This document shows positions 25,152 through 33,491 of a stretch of 64,000 bases of DNA, piece by piece (position 1 is the first letter of the stretch; each line of letters opens with the position of its first letter). Under the pieces are notes generated by a model. The model did not search any database, was not told the DNA's origin, and worked only from the letters and a program-made list of their open reading frames with translations. A program made the translations under genes and the position numbers. Origin of the DNA: Myxococcota bacterium (GTDB taxonomy: Bacteria; Myxococcota_A; UBA796; UBA2385); assembly GCA_023150805.1 (NCBI GenBank), contig JAKLKF010000003.1, forward strand, positions 52,722 through 116,721, given 5' to 3'.

Positions 25152-25939
25152 GCCCCATCCTCCTCGCGCTGGCCCTGACGGGCTGCACCTTCCAGCCCGG
25201 CACCGCCTTCGGGCGGCTCGACGCCTTCTCCGCCGACCTGTCCTTCGACGCCGGCGCCGCCCGCGACCTGGGCGACGGCGTGGTGCTGACCGACCAGGGC
25301 GACCACGTCGCGCTGGCCGCGCTCTCCGTCGTGGTCTCCACGGTCGAGCTGCAGGAGCTGCAGGGCGCCGGCGGCGTCACCTTCGACCCCGCCAACCCGC
25401 CCGAGGGCTACGGCCTCTGCCACGGCGGCCACTGCCACGCCGAGGACGGCAGCCTGGTCGGCTACGACGAGATCATCGCCGAGCTGTCCGGCGGCAGCGC
25501 GCAGTACGTCGGCATCGTCTCCGCCGCCCTGGACCTGGAGATCGACCTGCTGGCCGGCGGCCCGGGCGACCTGGGCTTGCAGGGCGCGCTGCTCCCCCAG
25601 GCCGAGCTGACCCGCCTCGCCGTGGTGGCCACCACCCTGCGCGGCCAGGCCCAGGTCACCGGCGACGCGCTCCTGGCACCGCTGGAGCTGAGCTGGGAGC
25701 TGCCCTTCGAGGGCTGGTCCACCACGGTCGACGCGCCCGTCGACCGCGACCAGCCCGAGGGGCTGTCGGTCGAGACCGCGGTGGTGATCGACGGCTCCCT
25801 CTTCGACGGCACGGCCTGGGCCGACCTGGGCCTGGAGCCGGTGCACCTCGACGACGCCCAGGACGGCGGCCCCGGCCAGCGCCTGGTCGAGCAGGCCCTC
25901 GCCACCTTCCCCACCACGACCGTGTCCCGGTCGGACTGA
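25148..25939 (+). CDS. Lipoprotein with HGGHCH metal-binding-like motif
   Basis: The GTG at 25148 (GTGA overlap) opens a lipoprotein signal (LLALALTGC). The 263-residue mature protein is beta-rich and includes LCHGGHCHAEDG (about residue 80), a dense His/Cys cluster suited to zinc or copper binding. It sits between the binding protein and the ABC ATPase genes, so it may be an accessory metallochaperone on the outer membrane or periplasmic face. No named family is recognised. Confidence 0.72.
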   Translation: MSPILLALALTGCTFQPGTAFGRLDAFSADLSFDAGAARDLGDGVVLTDQGDHVALAALSVVVSTVELQELQGAGGVTFDPANPPEGYGLCHGGHCHAEDGSLVGYDEIIAELSGGSAQYVGIVSAALDLEIDLLAGGPGDLGLQGALLPQAELTRLAVVATTLRGQAQVTGDALLAPLELSWELPFEGWSTTVDAPVDRDQPEGLSVETAVVIDGSLFDGTAWADLGLEPVHLDDAQDGGPGQRLVEQALATFPTTTVSRSD

Positions 25940-25961
25940 CCCCCTCCCCCTCGGAGCGACC

Positions 25962-26429
25962 ATGACCCTGTCCATCCTGCCCCTCCTGTTCCTGGCCTGC
26001 GGCGACAAGGACGCCGACGACACCGGCGCCGTCGAGGACCCCGGCGAGCACGCCTGCGAGAACGTCGGCACCGGCGAGGCGCTGACCGCCGCCGCCAAGC
26101 CGGTCGACGCCCCCGAGCTGCACATCGGCGAGGGCTTCACCGTGGCCCTGACCTCGGGCGAGGTCGGCTACGTCGCCATCCAGGCCGACGAGGCCGCCGA
26201 GCTGCTGCTCTTCGCCGACACCGCCGACGTCGTCACCGGCCTGTGGCTGGGCGACACCGAGCTGACCCTGCCCACCGGCTCGCCCAACGAGTTCTGCGCC
26301 ACCGAGATCCCCGAGCACTTCGACCTGGACCTGGAGGCCGGCGCCTACGTGCTCCAGCTCGGGCCCGCCGCCGTGGACGGCGTGTGGCTGATGGCCAGCT
26401 CCTCGGACGGCCACGGCCACGAGGAGTAG
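25962..26429 (+). CDS. Small lipoprotein of the metal-uptake locus, ends HGHEE
   Basis: The 155-residue product has a lipoprotein signal (LPLLFLACGDK) and an acidic mature part ending in DGHGHEE, a possible metal-binding tail. Two internal cysteines may pair. It lies 22 bp after the previous lipoprotein gene and 29 bp before the ABC ATPase gene on the same strand. A function as a metal-handling accessory is inferred from context only. Confidence 0.7.
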   Translation: MTLSILPLLFLACGDKDADDTGAVEDPGEHACENVGTGEALTAAAKPVDAPELHIGEGFTVALTSGEVGYVAIQADEAAELLLFADTADVVTGLWLGDTELTLPTGSPNEFCATEIPEHFDLDLEAGAYVLQLGPAAVDGVWLMASSSDGHGHEE

Positions 26430-26458
26430 GCTCCCTGCCCCTGTCCCCCGAGCGCCCC

Positions 26459-27181
26459 ATGTCCTCCACCCCGCTTCTGCGCTGCGAGCGCCTCGTCGTC
26501 GGCTACGGCGGCCGCCCCGTGCTGCCGCCGGTCGACCTGGAGATCCGCCCCGGCGAGTTCTGGGTCGTCGTCGGGCGCAACGGCTCGGGCAAGACCACCT
26601 GGTTCCGGACCCTGCTGGGCCTGCTGTCCCCCGTCTCGGGACAGGTGGCCTGGCCCCAGGGGCGGCGCCCCATCGCCTACGTGCCGCAGCGCAGCGCCTT
26701 CGACGAGCTGTACCCCGTGCCCGTGCGCGAGGTCGTCGCCATGGGCGCCGAGCGCGGGTGGAGCTTCCTGTCGCCCGGCGGCGGCCGCGGCGACCGGGTC
26801 CGCCAGGCGCTGACCGAGGTCGGGGCCTGGGAGCTGCGCGACCGGAACTTCCGCGCGCTCAGCGAGGGGCAGAAGCAGCGCGTGCTGCTGGCGCGGATGC
26901 TGTGCAGCCAGGCCGGCATCGCGCTGTTGGACGAGCCCACCGCCGCCATGGACGCCGTCGCCGAGGAGGAGGCCATGGCCATGCTCGACGGCCTGCGGCG
27001 GGCCCACAACCTGGCCCTGGTCGTCGTGAGCCACCACCTCCAGGTCGCCTTCCGGCACGCCGACCGCATCCTCTTCCTCGACCCCGAGGTCGGCGTCGAG
27101 GTCGGCACCGTCGCCGAGATCCAGCAGAGCGAGGCCTGGCGCGCCCGCTACCAGGATCGCCACGCCGGGGTCCTGCCATGA
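26459..27181 (+). CDS. ABC transporter ATPase, ZnuC/metal type
   Basis: The 240-residue ATPase has Walker A GRNGSGKTT, Q-loop VPQR, signature LSEGQKQR, Walker B ALLDEP and the H-loop VSHH. It is the right size for ZnuC/MntB-like subunits that drive divalent metal import. It overlaps the permease gene by ATGA and follows the metal-binding protein and lipoproteins. The start ATG has only a weak upstream purine run (CGAGCG). Confidence 0.9.
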   Translation: MSSTPLLRCERLVVGYGGRPVLPPVDLEIRPGEFWVVVGRNGSGKTTWFRTLLGLLSPVSGQVAWPQGRRPIAYVPQRSAFDELYPVPVREVVAMGAERGWSFLSPGGGRGDRVRQALTEVGAWELRDRNFRALSEGQKQRVLLARMLCSQAGIALLDEPTAAMDAVAEEEAMAMLDGLRRAHNLALVVVSHHLQVAFRHADRILFLDPEVGVEVGTVAEIQQSEAWRARYQDRHAGVLP

Positions 27182-28029
27182 ACCCGCCCATCCCCGCCTG
27201 GGCCGACTTCGTGGGCGCCTGGGACCTGTTCCGCGACCCGGTCATCTGCGGCGTCGCTGCGGGCGCCGTGCTCGGCCTGCTGGGCGTGCACGTCGTCCTG
27301 CGCCGCATGGTCTTCGTCGCCGCCACCCTCTCGCAGGTCAGCGGCCTGGGCGTCGCCCTGGCCTTCTTCGCCGGCATCCACCTGGGCACCGAGGTGCCCC
27401 CCGTCCTGGGCGCCCTGGCGCTCAGCCTGCTCGCCGCGGTGCTGGTCAGCCTGGACACGCGCCGGCTGCGCGTCAGCCGGGACAGCGTGCTGGCCACCCT
27501 GTGGCTGCTGGCCGGCGGGCTGGCCGTCATGGTCGGTGACCGCATCACGCAGGAGGCCCACGACATCGCCGGCATCCTGTTCGGCACCGCCGTGCTGGTG
27601 CGCCCCGAGGACCTGCGCGCCGTGCTCGGCGTCGGCGCCCTCGTCGCCACCGGCGCCACCTGGGCCGGCCGCGGCCTGGTCTTCGCGGGCTTCGACCCCG
27701 ACGGCGCCCGGGTGCAGGGCCTGCCCGTCCGGGCGCTCGACGTGAGCCTGCTCGTCGCCGTCACCGTCATGGTCGCCGTGAGCACCCGCGCGCTGGGCGC
27801 CCTGCCCGTCTTCGCCTTCAGCGTGCTGCCCGCCCTGGCCGCCCTGCTCGCCGTGCGCCACCTGCGCTGGGCCTTCCCCCTCGCCGCCCTGCTCGGCGCC
27901 CTCGCCGGCGGGCTCGGCTACCTCGCCGCCTTCTTCCTCTCCTTCCCGGTCGGCGCCTGCCAGGCCGTCACCGCCGGCCTCTTCGTGCTGCTGGCCGTGC
28001 CGGTCCGGCTTGCGCGCGGGGGGGAGTAG
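27178..28029 (+). CDS. Metal ABC transporter permease, ZnuB type
   Basis: The 283-residue integral membrane protein has eight or nine hydrophobic helices and the ABC-3 family pattern, including the cytoplasmic coupling region QEAHDIAGILFGTAVLV and SVLPALAALL near the C-terminus. It pairs with the upstream ATPase (ATGA overlap). Together with the binding protein it completes an import system for zinc or a related divalent metal. Confidence 0.88.
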   Translation: MNPPIPAWADFVGAWDLFRDPVICGVAAGAVLGLLGVHVVLRRMVFVAATLSQVSGLGVALAFFAGIHLGTEVPPVLGALALSLLAAVLVSLDTRRLRVSRDSVLATLWLLAGGLAVMVGDRITQEAHDIAGILFGTAVLVRPEDLRAVLGVGALVATGATWAGRGLVFAGFDPDGARVQGLPVRALDVSLLVAVTVMVAVSTRALGALPVFAFSVLPALAALLAVRHLRWAFPLAALLGALAGGLGYLAAFFLSFPVGACQAVTAGLFVLLAVPVRLARGGE

Positions 28030-28035
28030 GGGCGC

Positions 28036-28593
28036 CTACTTCACCGGCGGCCACAGGCAGGCCTGCGAGGGGTCCTCGGGCATCACCAGCACCCAGCTCT
28101 GGTCCCCCTCGCGCAGCTCCGGCCGCTTCCAGGCGTGGACCCAGCCCTCCTCCCGCCCCTTCGGCCCCGCGTACTCGAAGCGGATCCGCCAGGGGCTCTT
28201 GTTGTTGATCTTCACCGACGTGTCGCGGTCCACCTCGGTCACCCGGCCGGGCACCGGCGCCCCCTGCTCCAGCACCTGCAGGCGCCGCTGGGCACGGGTC
28301 CAGCCGAAGTACAGCATCGGGGCGCCGATCAGGGCGAAGACGATGGTCCAGCCGAAGAAGAACGTGAAGATCCCGCCGATGATCACCAGCACGTTCTTCC
28401 AGACCAGCACGTCGCGGCGGAAGGCCGGCGGCAGCACGCGAGGGCTCGGCGGCGGCGGCGGCCCCAGCCCCACCGGCGCGGTCGGATCCGGGCGAGGAGC
28501 GGGCAGCGGCCCCCCGCAGGAGGAGCAGTGGGTCAGCGTGGCGTCGAGCATGGTGCTGCCGCACCAGCCGCAGGTCCGGGCGAGGGTGTCCAT
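28036..28593 (-). CDS. Membrane protein with N-terminal zinc ribbon and DUF3592-like domain
   Basis: The 185-residue product starts at the ATG (28593). CGWCGSTM and CSSCGG (residues 8-30) form a CxxC/CxxC zinc ribbon. After a Pro-rich linker come two transmembrane helices around residues 65-100, then a small beta domain (VPGRVTEVDRDTSVKINNKSPWRIRFEYAG) like those of DUF3592. The role is unknown. It is convergent to the metal permease with a 6-bp gap. Confidence 0.7.
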   Translation of the reverse strand: MDTLARTCGWCGSTMLDATLTHCSSCGGPLPAPRPDPTAPVGLGPPPPPSPRVLPPAFRRDVLVWKNVLVIIGGIFTFFFGWTIVFALIGAPMLYFGWTRAQRRLQVLEQGAPVPGRVTEVDRDTSVKINNKSPWRIRFEYAGPKGREEGWVHAWKRPELREGDQSWVLVMPEDPSQACLWPPVK

Positions 28594-28697
28594 GTCGGGG
28601 GGACTCCAGGGCGCGCAGTATGGCACGCGCTGTCGCAGGTCCTTGCCCCGCCCCCGTCCTGGGCCAGGATCACGCGCAACCACCCCTGGAGCCCGCC

Positions 28698-29357
28698 ATG
28701 AGCCTGCTGCTGCCCCTCCTGCTCGCCTGCGCCACCGAGCCCGCCGCCCCGCCCGCGCCGCCCCCGCCGCCCCCGGTCGCCGAAGCCCCGGCCCCACCCG
28801 CGCCGCCCGCCCCGCCCGCGCCCGACAGCCCCGAGGGCCTGGCCCTCGCCGCCGCCGGCGAGGCCGGCAAGGCCTTTGGCGGCGCGCTCAAGGCCAGGGT
28901 CAAGGAGGCCATCGACAAGGGCGGCCCCACCGAGGCCATCACCGTCTGCAACCAGGACGCGCCCCGGATCGCCGCCGAGCTGGCCGCGGAGAAGGGCGTC
29001 AAGCTCGGCCGCTCCAGCCTGCGGCTGCGCAACCCCGACAACGCCGGCCCCGACTGGGTCCAGGCCTGGCTGCAGGAGCAGGGCGAGCGCAGCGCCGCCG
29101 GCGTGCAGACCATGAAGACCATCGCCGAGGTGGACGGCCAGCAGGTCGCGCGCATCGCCGTGCCCATCCCCGTCGAGGCCATGTGCCTGAACTGCCACGG
29201 CCCCAAGGAGGGGCTCAAGCCCGAGATCACCGCCCTGCTCGCCGAGCGCTACCCCCAGGACGCCGCCACCGGCTACGCCGAGGAGGACCTGCGCGGCGTG
29301 CTGTGGGTCGAGGCCCCCGTCGGCGCCGCGCCCGCCACGCCCCCCGCGGGAGGCTGA
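28698..29357 (+). CDS. Lipoprotein haem sensor-like protein (Tll0287/DUF3365 domain)
   Basis: The 219-residue product has a lipoprotein signal (LLLPLLLAC), a long Pro/Ala linker, and a Tll0287-like domain in which CLNCH (about residue 161) is a c-type haem site. ITVCNQDAP, LRLRNPDNAGPDWV and the C-terminal GYAEEDLRGVLWVE fit this family. Such domains are redox or gas sensors on the periplasmic side. It is 6 bp upstream of the alpha/beta hydrolase gene. Confidence 0.83.
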   Translation: MSLLLPLLLACATEPAAPPAPPPPPPVAEAPAPPAPPAPPAPDSPEGLALAAAGEAGKAFGGALKARVKEAIDKGGPTEAITVCNQDAPRIAAELAAEKGVKLGRSSLRLRNPDNAGPDWVQAWLQEQGERSAAGVQTMKTIAEVDGQQVARIAVPIPVEAMCLNCHGPKEGLKPEITALLAERYPQDAATGYAEEDLRGVLWVEAPVGAAPATPPAGG

Positions 29358-29363
29358 GCCACG

Positions 29364-30263
29364 ATGCCGCGCGCCCCGCTCGGCGAGATCGAGCTCGAGT
29401 ACGACCTGACCGGCGCGGGCGAGCCCCTGCTGCTCATCATGGGCATCGGGGCCCAGCTCATCCTGTGGCACGACGAGCTCGTCGCCCGCCTCGCCGCGCG
29501 GGGCTTCCAGGTCCTGCGCTTCGACAACCGCGACGTCGGCAAGAGCACCTGGCTCGACCACGCCCCCGTGCCCGCGCCCGGCGCCGTCCTGTCGCGGGCC
29601 TGGCTCGGCCTGCCCTTCCAGGCCCCCTACACCCTCGCCGACATGGCCCGCGACGTCGTCGGCCTGCTCGACCACCTCGGCTGGGCCCGCGCCCACGTCG
29701 TCGGCGCCAGCATGGGCGGCATGATCGCCCAGCACCTCGCCTTCTCCCATCCCGAGCGCGTCGCCACCCTCACCAGCATCATGAGCACCACCGGCGGCCG
29801 CTGGGTCAGCGTGCCCAAGCCCCAGGCCATGCGCGCCCTCGTCGCCGGCCGCCCCCGCACCGAGGAAGAGGCCGAGGCCTGGTTCCTGCGCTTCTCCCGG
29901 GCCGTCCAGGGCCCCGCCTTCCCCGTCGACGAGCAGGCCCTCGGCCAGCTCGCCCGGCGCGCCTTCCGCCGCGGCGCCAACCCCGCCGGCTTCGCCCGCC
30001 AGCTCGCCGCCATCATGCGGGACGGCGACCGCACCCGCCGCCTCGCCGCCATCCAGGCCCCCACCCTCGTCCTGCACGGCGCCGACGACCCCCTCATCCC
30101 CCCCGCCGGCGGCCGCGCCACCGCCGCCGCCATCCCCGGTGCCCGCCTGCGCCTGGTCGAGGGCTGGGGCCACAGCCTGCCCCCCGGCATCTGGGACACG
30201 CTGGTCGACGAGCTGGGCGCCCACGCCATGGCCCACCCGGTCAGGGCCGGCGCGGGCGGTTAG
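29364..30263 (+). CDS. Alpha/beta hydrolase
   Basis: The 299-residue protein has the full catalytic set of the fold: nucleophile elbow GASMGG, acid in HGADDPLIP, and base in GWGHSLP. The oxyanion region is GIGAQLI. It resembles esterase or epoxide-hydrolase-like members; the substrate is unknown. GGGAGG lies 10 nt before the ATG. The gene ends just before the tRNA-Arg. Confidence 0.88.
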   Translation: MPRAPLGEIELEYDLTGAGEPLLLIMGIGAQLILWHDELVARLAARGFQVLRFDNRDVGKSTWLDHAPVPAPGAVLSRAWLGLPFQAPYTLADMARDVVGLLDHLGWARAHVVGASMGGMIAQHLAFSHPERVATLTSIMSTTGGRWVSVPKPQAMRALVAGRPRTEEEAEAWFLRFSRAVQGPAFPVDEQALGQLARRAFRRGANPAGFARQLAAIMRDGDRTRRLAAIQAPTLVLHGADDPLIPPAGGRATAAAIPGARLRLVEGWGHSLPPGIWDTLVDELGAHAMAHPVRAGAGG

Positions 30264-30273
30264 GCAATCGCGG

Positions 30274-30347
30274 GCCCCCTTAGCTCAGGTGGATAGAGCA
30301 TCGGCCTTCTAAGCCGAGGGTCGCTGGTTCGAGTCCAGCAGGGGGCG
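30274..30347 (+). tRNA. tRNA-Arg (anticodon UCU)
   Basis: A full cloverleaf is visible. Acceptor GCCCCCT (30274-30280) pairs with AGGGGGC (30340-30346); the D stem is GCTC/GAGC; the anticodon stem TCGGC/GCCGA encloses CTTCTAA with anticodon TCT at 30308-30310; the T stem GCTGG/CCAGC encloses TTCGAGT. The discriminator is G30347 and CCA is not encoded. UCU reads AGA. The 3' end is duplicated twice downstream, which marks this gene as the attachment site of the island. Confidence 0.93.
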
Positions 30348-30349
30348 CC
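30333..30349 (+). other. Attachment core in the tRNA 3' end
   Basis: GTCCAGCAGGGGGCGCC overlaps the T arm and acceptor end of the tRNA. Identical copies are at 30476-30492 and 46980-46996, the ends of the two 136-bp repeats. This is the usual arrangement when an integrase targets a tRNA 3' end and rebuilds it. Confidence 0.7.
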
Positions 30350-30356
30350 CGATCCG

Positions 30357-30492
30357 AGGCGAAGCCGAGGAGCGGGCGGCCCCAGCGGCCGCCGCAGGCG
30401 GACGCGCCCGGACCGCCGGAGGCGGGACGGGGCTGGATGGGCAGCGTCGTCGGCCGCAGGCCGGCGGCGCGCACGGTCCAGCAGGGGGCGCC
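30357..30492. repeat. 136-bp direct repeat, left copy (attL side)
   Basis: The stretch matches 46861-46996 at a constant offset of 16504 with a single mismatch seen (A/C at 30362 versus 46866) and no indels. It contains two hairpins (GGCGGCC..GGCCGCC and CGGCC..GGCCG) and ends in the 17-bp tRNA-derived core. No gene is convincing inside it, although frames run through it. Confidence 0.85.
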
Positions 30493-30527
30493 TTGTTGGG
30501 CCTGGCTGACCATCGGGAGCGTCGAAC

Positions 30528-30965
30528 TCAACGCAGCTGCCTGCTCCGCTGCGGGGTCCCAGCGGCCCCCATGGCTCCGACAACCGCAGCGAGAGCCAGC
30601 AGGGCCACTGCTGCGAACCCGACGCCCACAGCGACCGCGATCTGGCCGCTTCGCCGCTCGCCAAAGGCGACGAAGCGCGCGAAGTGCTCGCAGTTCCACG
30701 ATACCAGTGAGTAGGGGCGGCCCAGGACCCTGCGCGCCCGCTCCCGCATCGAGCTCCAACCCTGGGCAGGCAGGTGCGCGACCACTGTGGCCTCACGTCC
30801 CATCGTGATGTCGCGGATGTGCTGCCGCCGCGCCCATCCGTTGAGCTCGGCCAGGTGCAGGCCGGTCCCGTCGCCGAGATCAAGGTAGTAGTGCTGGGTC
30901 AGGCCAGTGGCGAAGATCGGCACCTTCATCAGGCGAAGGCGGCGAACGTGAAAGGGCAGGTCCAT
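30528..30965 (-). CDS. LRAT-like (permuted papain fold) protein with C-terminal membrane helix
   Basis: The 145-residue product contains an LRAT-type core: HYYLDLGDGTGLHLAEL at the position of the catalytic His, VVAHLPAQGWSSM, and WNCEHFARF, the typical NCEHF Cys motif of LRAT/H-rev107 proteins. A C-terminal transmembrane segment (AVAVGVGFAAVALLALAAVVGAMGA) would tether it. These enzymes act as acyltransferases, phospholipases or thiol hydrolases. ATG at 30965 was chosen; a GTG one codon upstream is equally possible. It is divergent from the membrane-anchored XRE gene. Confidence 0.7.
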   Translation of the reverse strand: MDLPFHVRRLRLMKVPIFATGLTQHYYLDLGDGTGLHLAELNGWARRQHIRDITMGREATVVAHLPAQGWSSMRERARRVLGRPYSLVSWNCEHFARFVAFGERRSGQIAVAVGVGFAAVALLALAAVVGAMGAAGTPQRSRQLR

Positions 30966-31080
30966 CACTGCGGCGCTCCACGGAGGAGTAGGGGTTGCTG
31001 GGGCTGGCTATCCAGTCGTTCACGCATATTATCTATGGGTAAGAAAATCGCAACGCAACCCTGCGACCCAAAGGGCGACC

Positions 31081-31473
31081 ATGGCTCCGCTCCCCCCTGA
31101 CGATGCCGGCTACGCCATCGTCCTGGGCAAGGTCATCGCGCACCTGCGCGAACGAGAGGGCTTGACCCAGGCTCGCCTGGCCGACCTGGTGGCCGTCCCG
31201 CAGAGCCGGCTGTCGCGCATCGAGGCCGGCACCATGCCCGACGCCCTCACCCTCAGCCGCATCGCCGCTGCGCTCGGCGTCTCCGTGGACCGGCTCCACG
31301 CTCTCACCTCGCAAGGGCTGACCCGCATGCGCTCCACGGCCGCCCAGGCAACGGGCAGGTCCTCCGGACCCGACTGGGGCGCGCTCCTGGCCCTGGTGGG
31401 CGTCACTGCGCTTGCAGGGCTGGCGGTCTTCGTGGTGGCCACCCTCTTTGAAGAGGAGGAGAACAACCGCTAG
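31081..31473 (+). CDS. XRE-family HTH protein with C-terminal membrane helix
   Basis: The 130-residue protein has a cro/XRE helix-turn-helix (about 14-70: IAHLREREGLTQARLADLVAVPQSRLSRIEAG, LSRIAAALGVSVDRL), a linker, and a C-terminal transmembrane helix (ALLALVGVTALAGLAVFVVATLF) ending in an acidic tail. A membrane-bound HTH is odd; it could sense membrane state or be released by proteolysis. The upstream 110 bp include an AT-rich stretch (31020-31045) unlike the rest of the island and likely to hold divergent promoters. It may control the island operon. Confidence 0.82.
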   Translation: MAPLPPDDAGYAIVLGKVIAHLREREGLTQARLADLVAVPQSRLSRIEAGTMPDALTLSRIAAALGVSVDRLHALTSQGLTRMRSTAAQATGRSSGPDWGALLALVGVTALAGLAVFVVATLFEEEENNR

Positions 31474-31529
31474 GGCCAACCACCTCCGCCCATGCACTAT
31501 GCTCCCCGACCTCACCGGGAGCCCATACC

Positions 31530-33491
31530 TTGGACGACGCAACCTACAGCCGGATCGTCAGCTTCATCTGGGGGATCGCTGACGACTGCCTCAAGGACCT
31601 CTACGAACCAGGCAAGTACCGCGACGTGATCCTGCCCATGACGGTGATCCGCCGCCTCGACGCCGTGCTCGAGGGCAGCAAGTCCGCCGTGCTGGCCATG
31701 AAGAAGATACTTGACGACGCGGGCGTGGTCCACCAGGACCCAGCCCTGCGCGAGGCCGCCGGACAGGCTTTCTACAACACCTCCAAGTTCACCCTGCGCG
31801 ACCTGAAGAACCGGGCCAAGCGCGAGCAGCTCGAGGCCGACTTCCGCGACTACCTCGACGGCTTCTCGCCCAACGTCCAGGAGATCATCGACAACTTCGA
31901 GTTCCGCAACCAGATCAGCCGGCTCTCCCGAGCCGATGCGCTGGGCCTGCTGATCGAGAAGTTCCTCGACCCGAGCATCAACCTCTCGCCGCAGCCGGTG
32001 CGGTCACTGCCCGGTCTGGACAACCACGGGATGGGTACGATCTTCGAGGAGGTGTTGCGCCGGTTCAACGAGCAGAACAACGTGGCCGCTGGCCAGTTCT
32101 GGACCCCTCGCGATGCCGTGAAGCTCATGGCGCGGCTCATCTTCCTGCCCATCGCCGAGCAGATCGAGTCCGGCACCTACCTGCTCTACGACGGCGCCTG
32201 CGGCACCGGCGGCATGCTCACCGTCGCCGAGGACACCCTGAAGGAGCTTGCGGCCCAGCACGGCAAGCAGGTCGTCACCCACCTCTACGGCCAGGAGATC
32301 AACGCCGAGACCTATGCCATCGCCAAGGCTGACTTCCTGCTCAAGGGCGCGGGCGACGAGGCGGACAACCTGGTCGGCGGCCCGGAGCACTCCACCCTGA
32401 GCAACGACGCCTTCCCGAGCCAAGAGTTCGACTTCATGCTGTCGAACCCGCCCTACGGGAAGAGCTGGAAGACCGACCAGGACCGGATGGGCGGCAAGAA
32501 GGACCTCAAGGACCCGCGCTTCGTCATCGAGCACGCCGGCGACCCCGAGTACTCGCTGGTCACCCGTAGCAGCGACGGCCAGATGTTGTTCCTCGCGAAC
32601 ATGCTCGCGAAGATGAAGGAGGGCACCAAGCTCGGCAGCCGCATCGCCGAGGTCCACAATGGCTCGTCGCTGTTCACCGGCGATGCCGGCCAGGGCGAGA
32701 GCAACATCCGGCGGTGGATCCTCGAGAACGACTGGCTGGAAGCCATCGTCGCCCTGCCGCTGAACATGTTCTACAACACCGGCATCGCCACCTACGTGTG
32801 GGTGCTGACCAACCGCAAGCCCGGCCACCGGCGCGGCAAGGTGCAGCTCATCGACGCCACCGGGTGGTTCCAGCCGCTGCGCAAGAACCTGGGCGCCAAG
32901 AGCTGCGAGCTGGCCGAGGCCGACATCGCGCGCATCTGCGACACCTTCCTCGCCTTCGAGGAGACCGAGCAGTCCAAGATCTTCGACAACCGGGCCTTCG
33001 GCTACCACAAGGTCACGGTCGAGCGTCCGCTGCGCATCCGCGGCATCGACGCCGCGCGGGTCTACACCGCCAAGGAGATCAAGGAACTGAAGGCCACGGG
33101 CGTGGTCGATGAAGGCGCCCCGCCGGTGATCAAGAAGGTCCACAAGCGCGGCACCGACCCCGACTCACTGCGCGGGCTGTTCGAGGCCACCGTCGACGGC
33201 AAGCGCTGCGTGGTCGAGTACGAGCCCGACACCGACCTGCGGGACACCGAGCAGGTGCCGCTGCTGGAGGAGGGCGGCATCGAGGCCTTCCTCCGCCGCG
33301 AGGTGCTGCCCCACGCACCGGACGCGTGGTACGACCCGGGCAGCGGGAAGGTCGGGTACGAGATCAGCTTCACGCGGTACTTCTACAAGCCGCAGCCGCT
33401 GCGGAGCCTGGACGAGATCCAGGCCGACATCCGGGCGCTGGAGCAGGAGACGGATGGCCTGCTGGCGGAGATCCTTGGGGGTGCCCAGTGA
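31530..33491 (+). CDS. hsdM: Type I restriction-modification DNA methyltransferase subunit
   Basis: The 653-residue protein has the N-terminal HsdM helical domain, SAM motif I DGACGTGGM (221-229) and catalytic NPPY (306-309) of N6-adenine methyltransferases, followed by the usual C-terminal region. It methylates adenine in the target set by HsdS, protecting host DNA. The TTG start at 31530 follows GGGAG with a 9-nt gap. The stop overlaps the DUF262 gene as GTGA. About 100 residues after residue 540 are an extension with acidic character, longer than in EcoKI HsdM. Confidence 0.94.
   Translation: MDDATYSRIVSFIWGIADDCLKDLYEPGKYRDVILPMTVIRRLDAVLEGSKSAVLAMKKILDDAGVVHQDPALREAAGQAFYNTSKFTLRDLKNRAKREQLEADFRDYLDGFSPNVQEIIDNFEFRNQISRLSRADALGLLIEKFLDPSINLSPQPVRSLPGLDNHGMGTIFEEVLRRFNEQNNVAAGQFWTPRDAVKLMARLIFLPIAEQIESGTYLLYDGACGTGGMLTVAEDTLKELAAQHGKQVVTHLYGQEINAETYAIAKADFLLKGAGDEADNLVGGPEHSTLSNDAFPSQEFDFMLSNPPYGKSWKTDQDRMGGKKDLKDPRFVIEHAGDPEYSLVTRSSDGQMLFLANMLAKMKEGTKLGSRIAEVHNGSSLFTGDAGQGESNIRRWILENDWLEAIVALPLNMFYNTGIATYVWVLTNRKPGHRRGKVQLIDATGWFQPLRKNLGAKSCELAEADIARICDTFLAFEETEQSKIFDNRAFGYHKVTVERPLRIRGIDAARVYTAKEIKELKATGVVDEGAPPVIKKVHKRGTDPDSLRGLFEATVDGKRCVVEYEPDTDLRDTEQVPLLEEGGIEAFLRREVLPHAPDAWYDPGSGKVGYEISFTRYFYKPQPLRSLDEIQADIRALEQETDGLLAEILGGAQ

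Noticed and set aside
28010..30283. 757-residue frame over the haem sensor and hydrolase genes
   Set aside because: Wrong-frame reading in GC-rich DNA, dominated by Arg/Pro/Ala; the hydrolase and Tll0287-like genes explain the region.
30437..30808. Reading frame through the left 136-bp repeat
   Set aside because: Starts inside the repeat, has no ribosome binding site and runs antisense through the LRAT-like gene.
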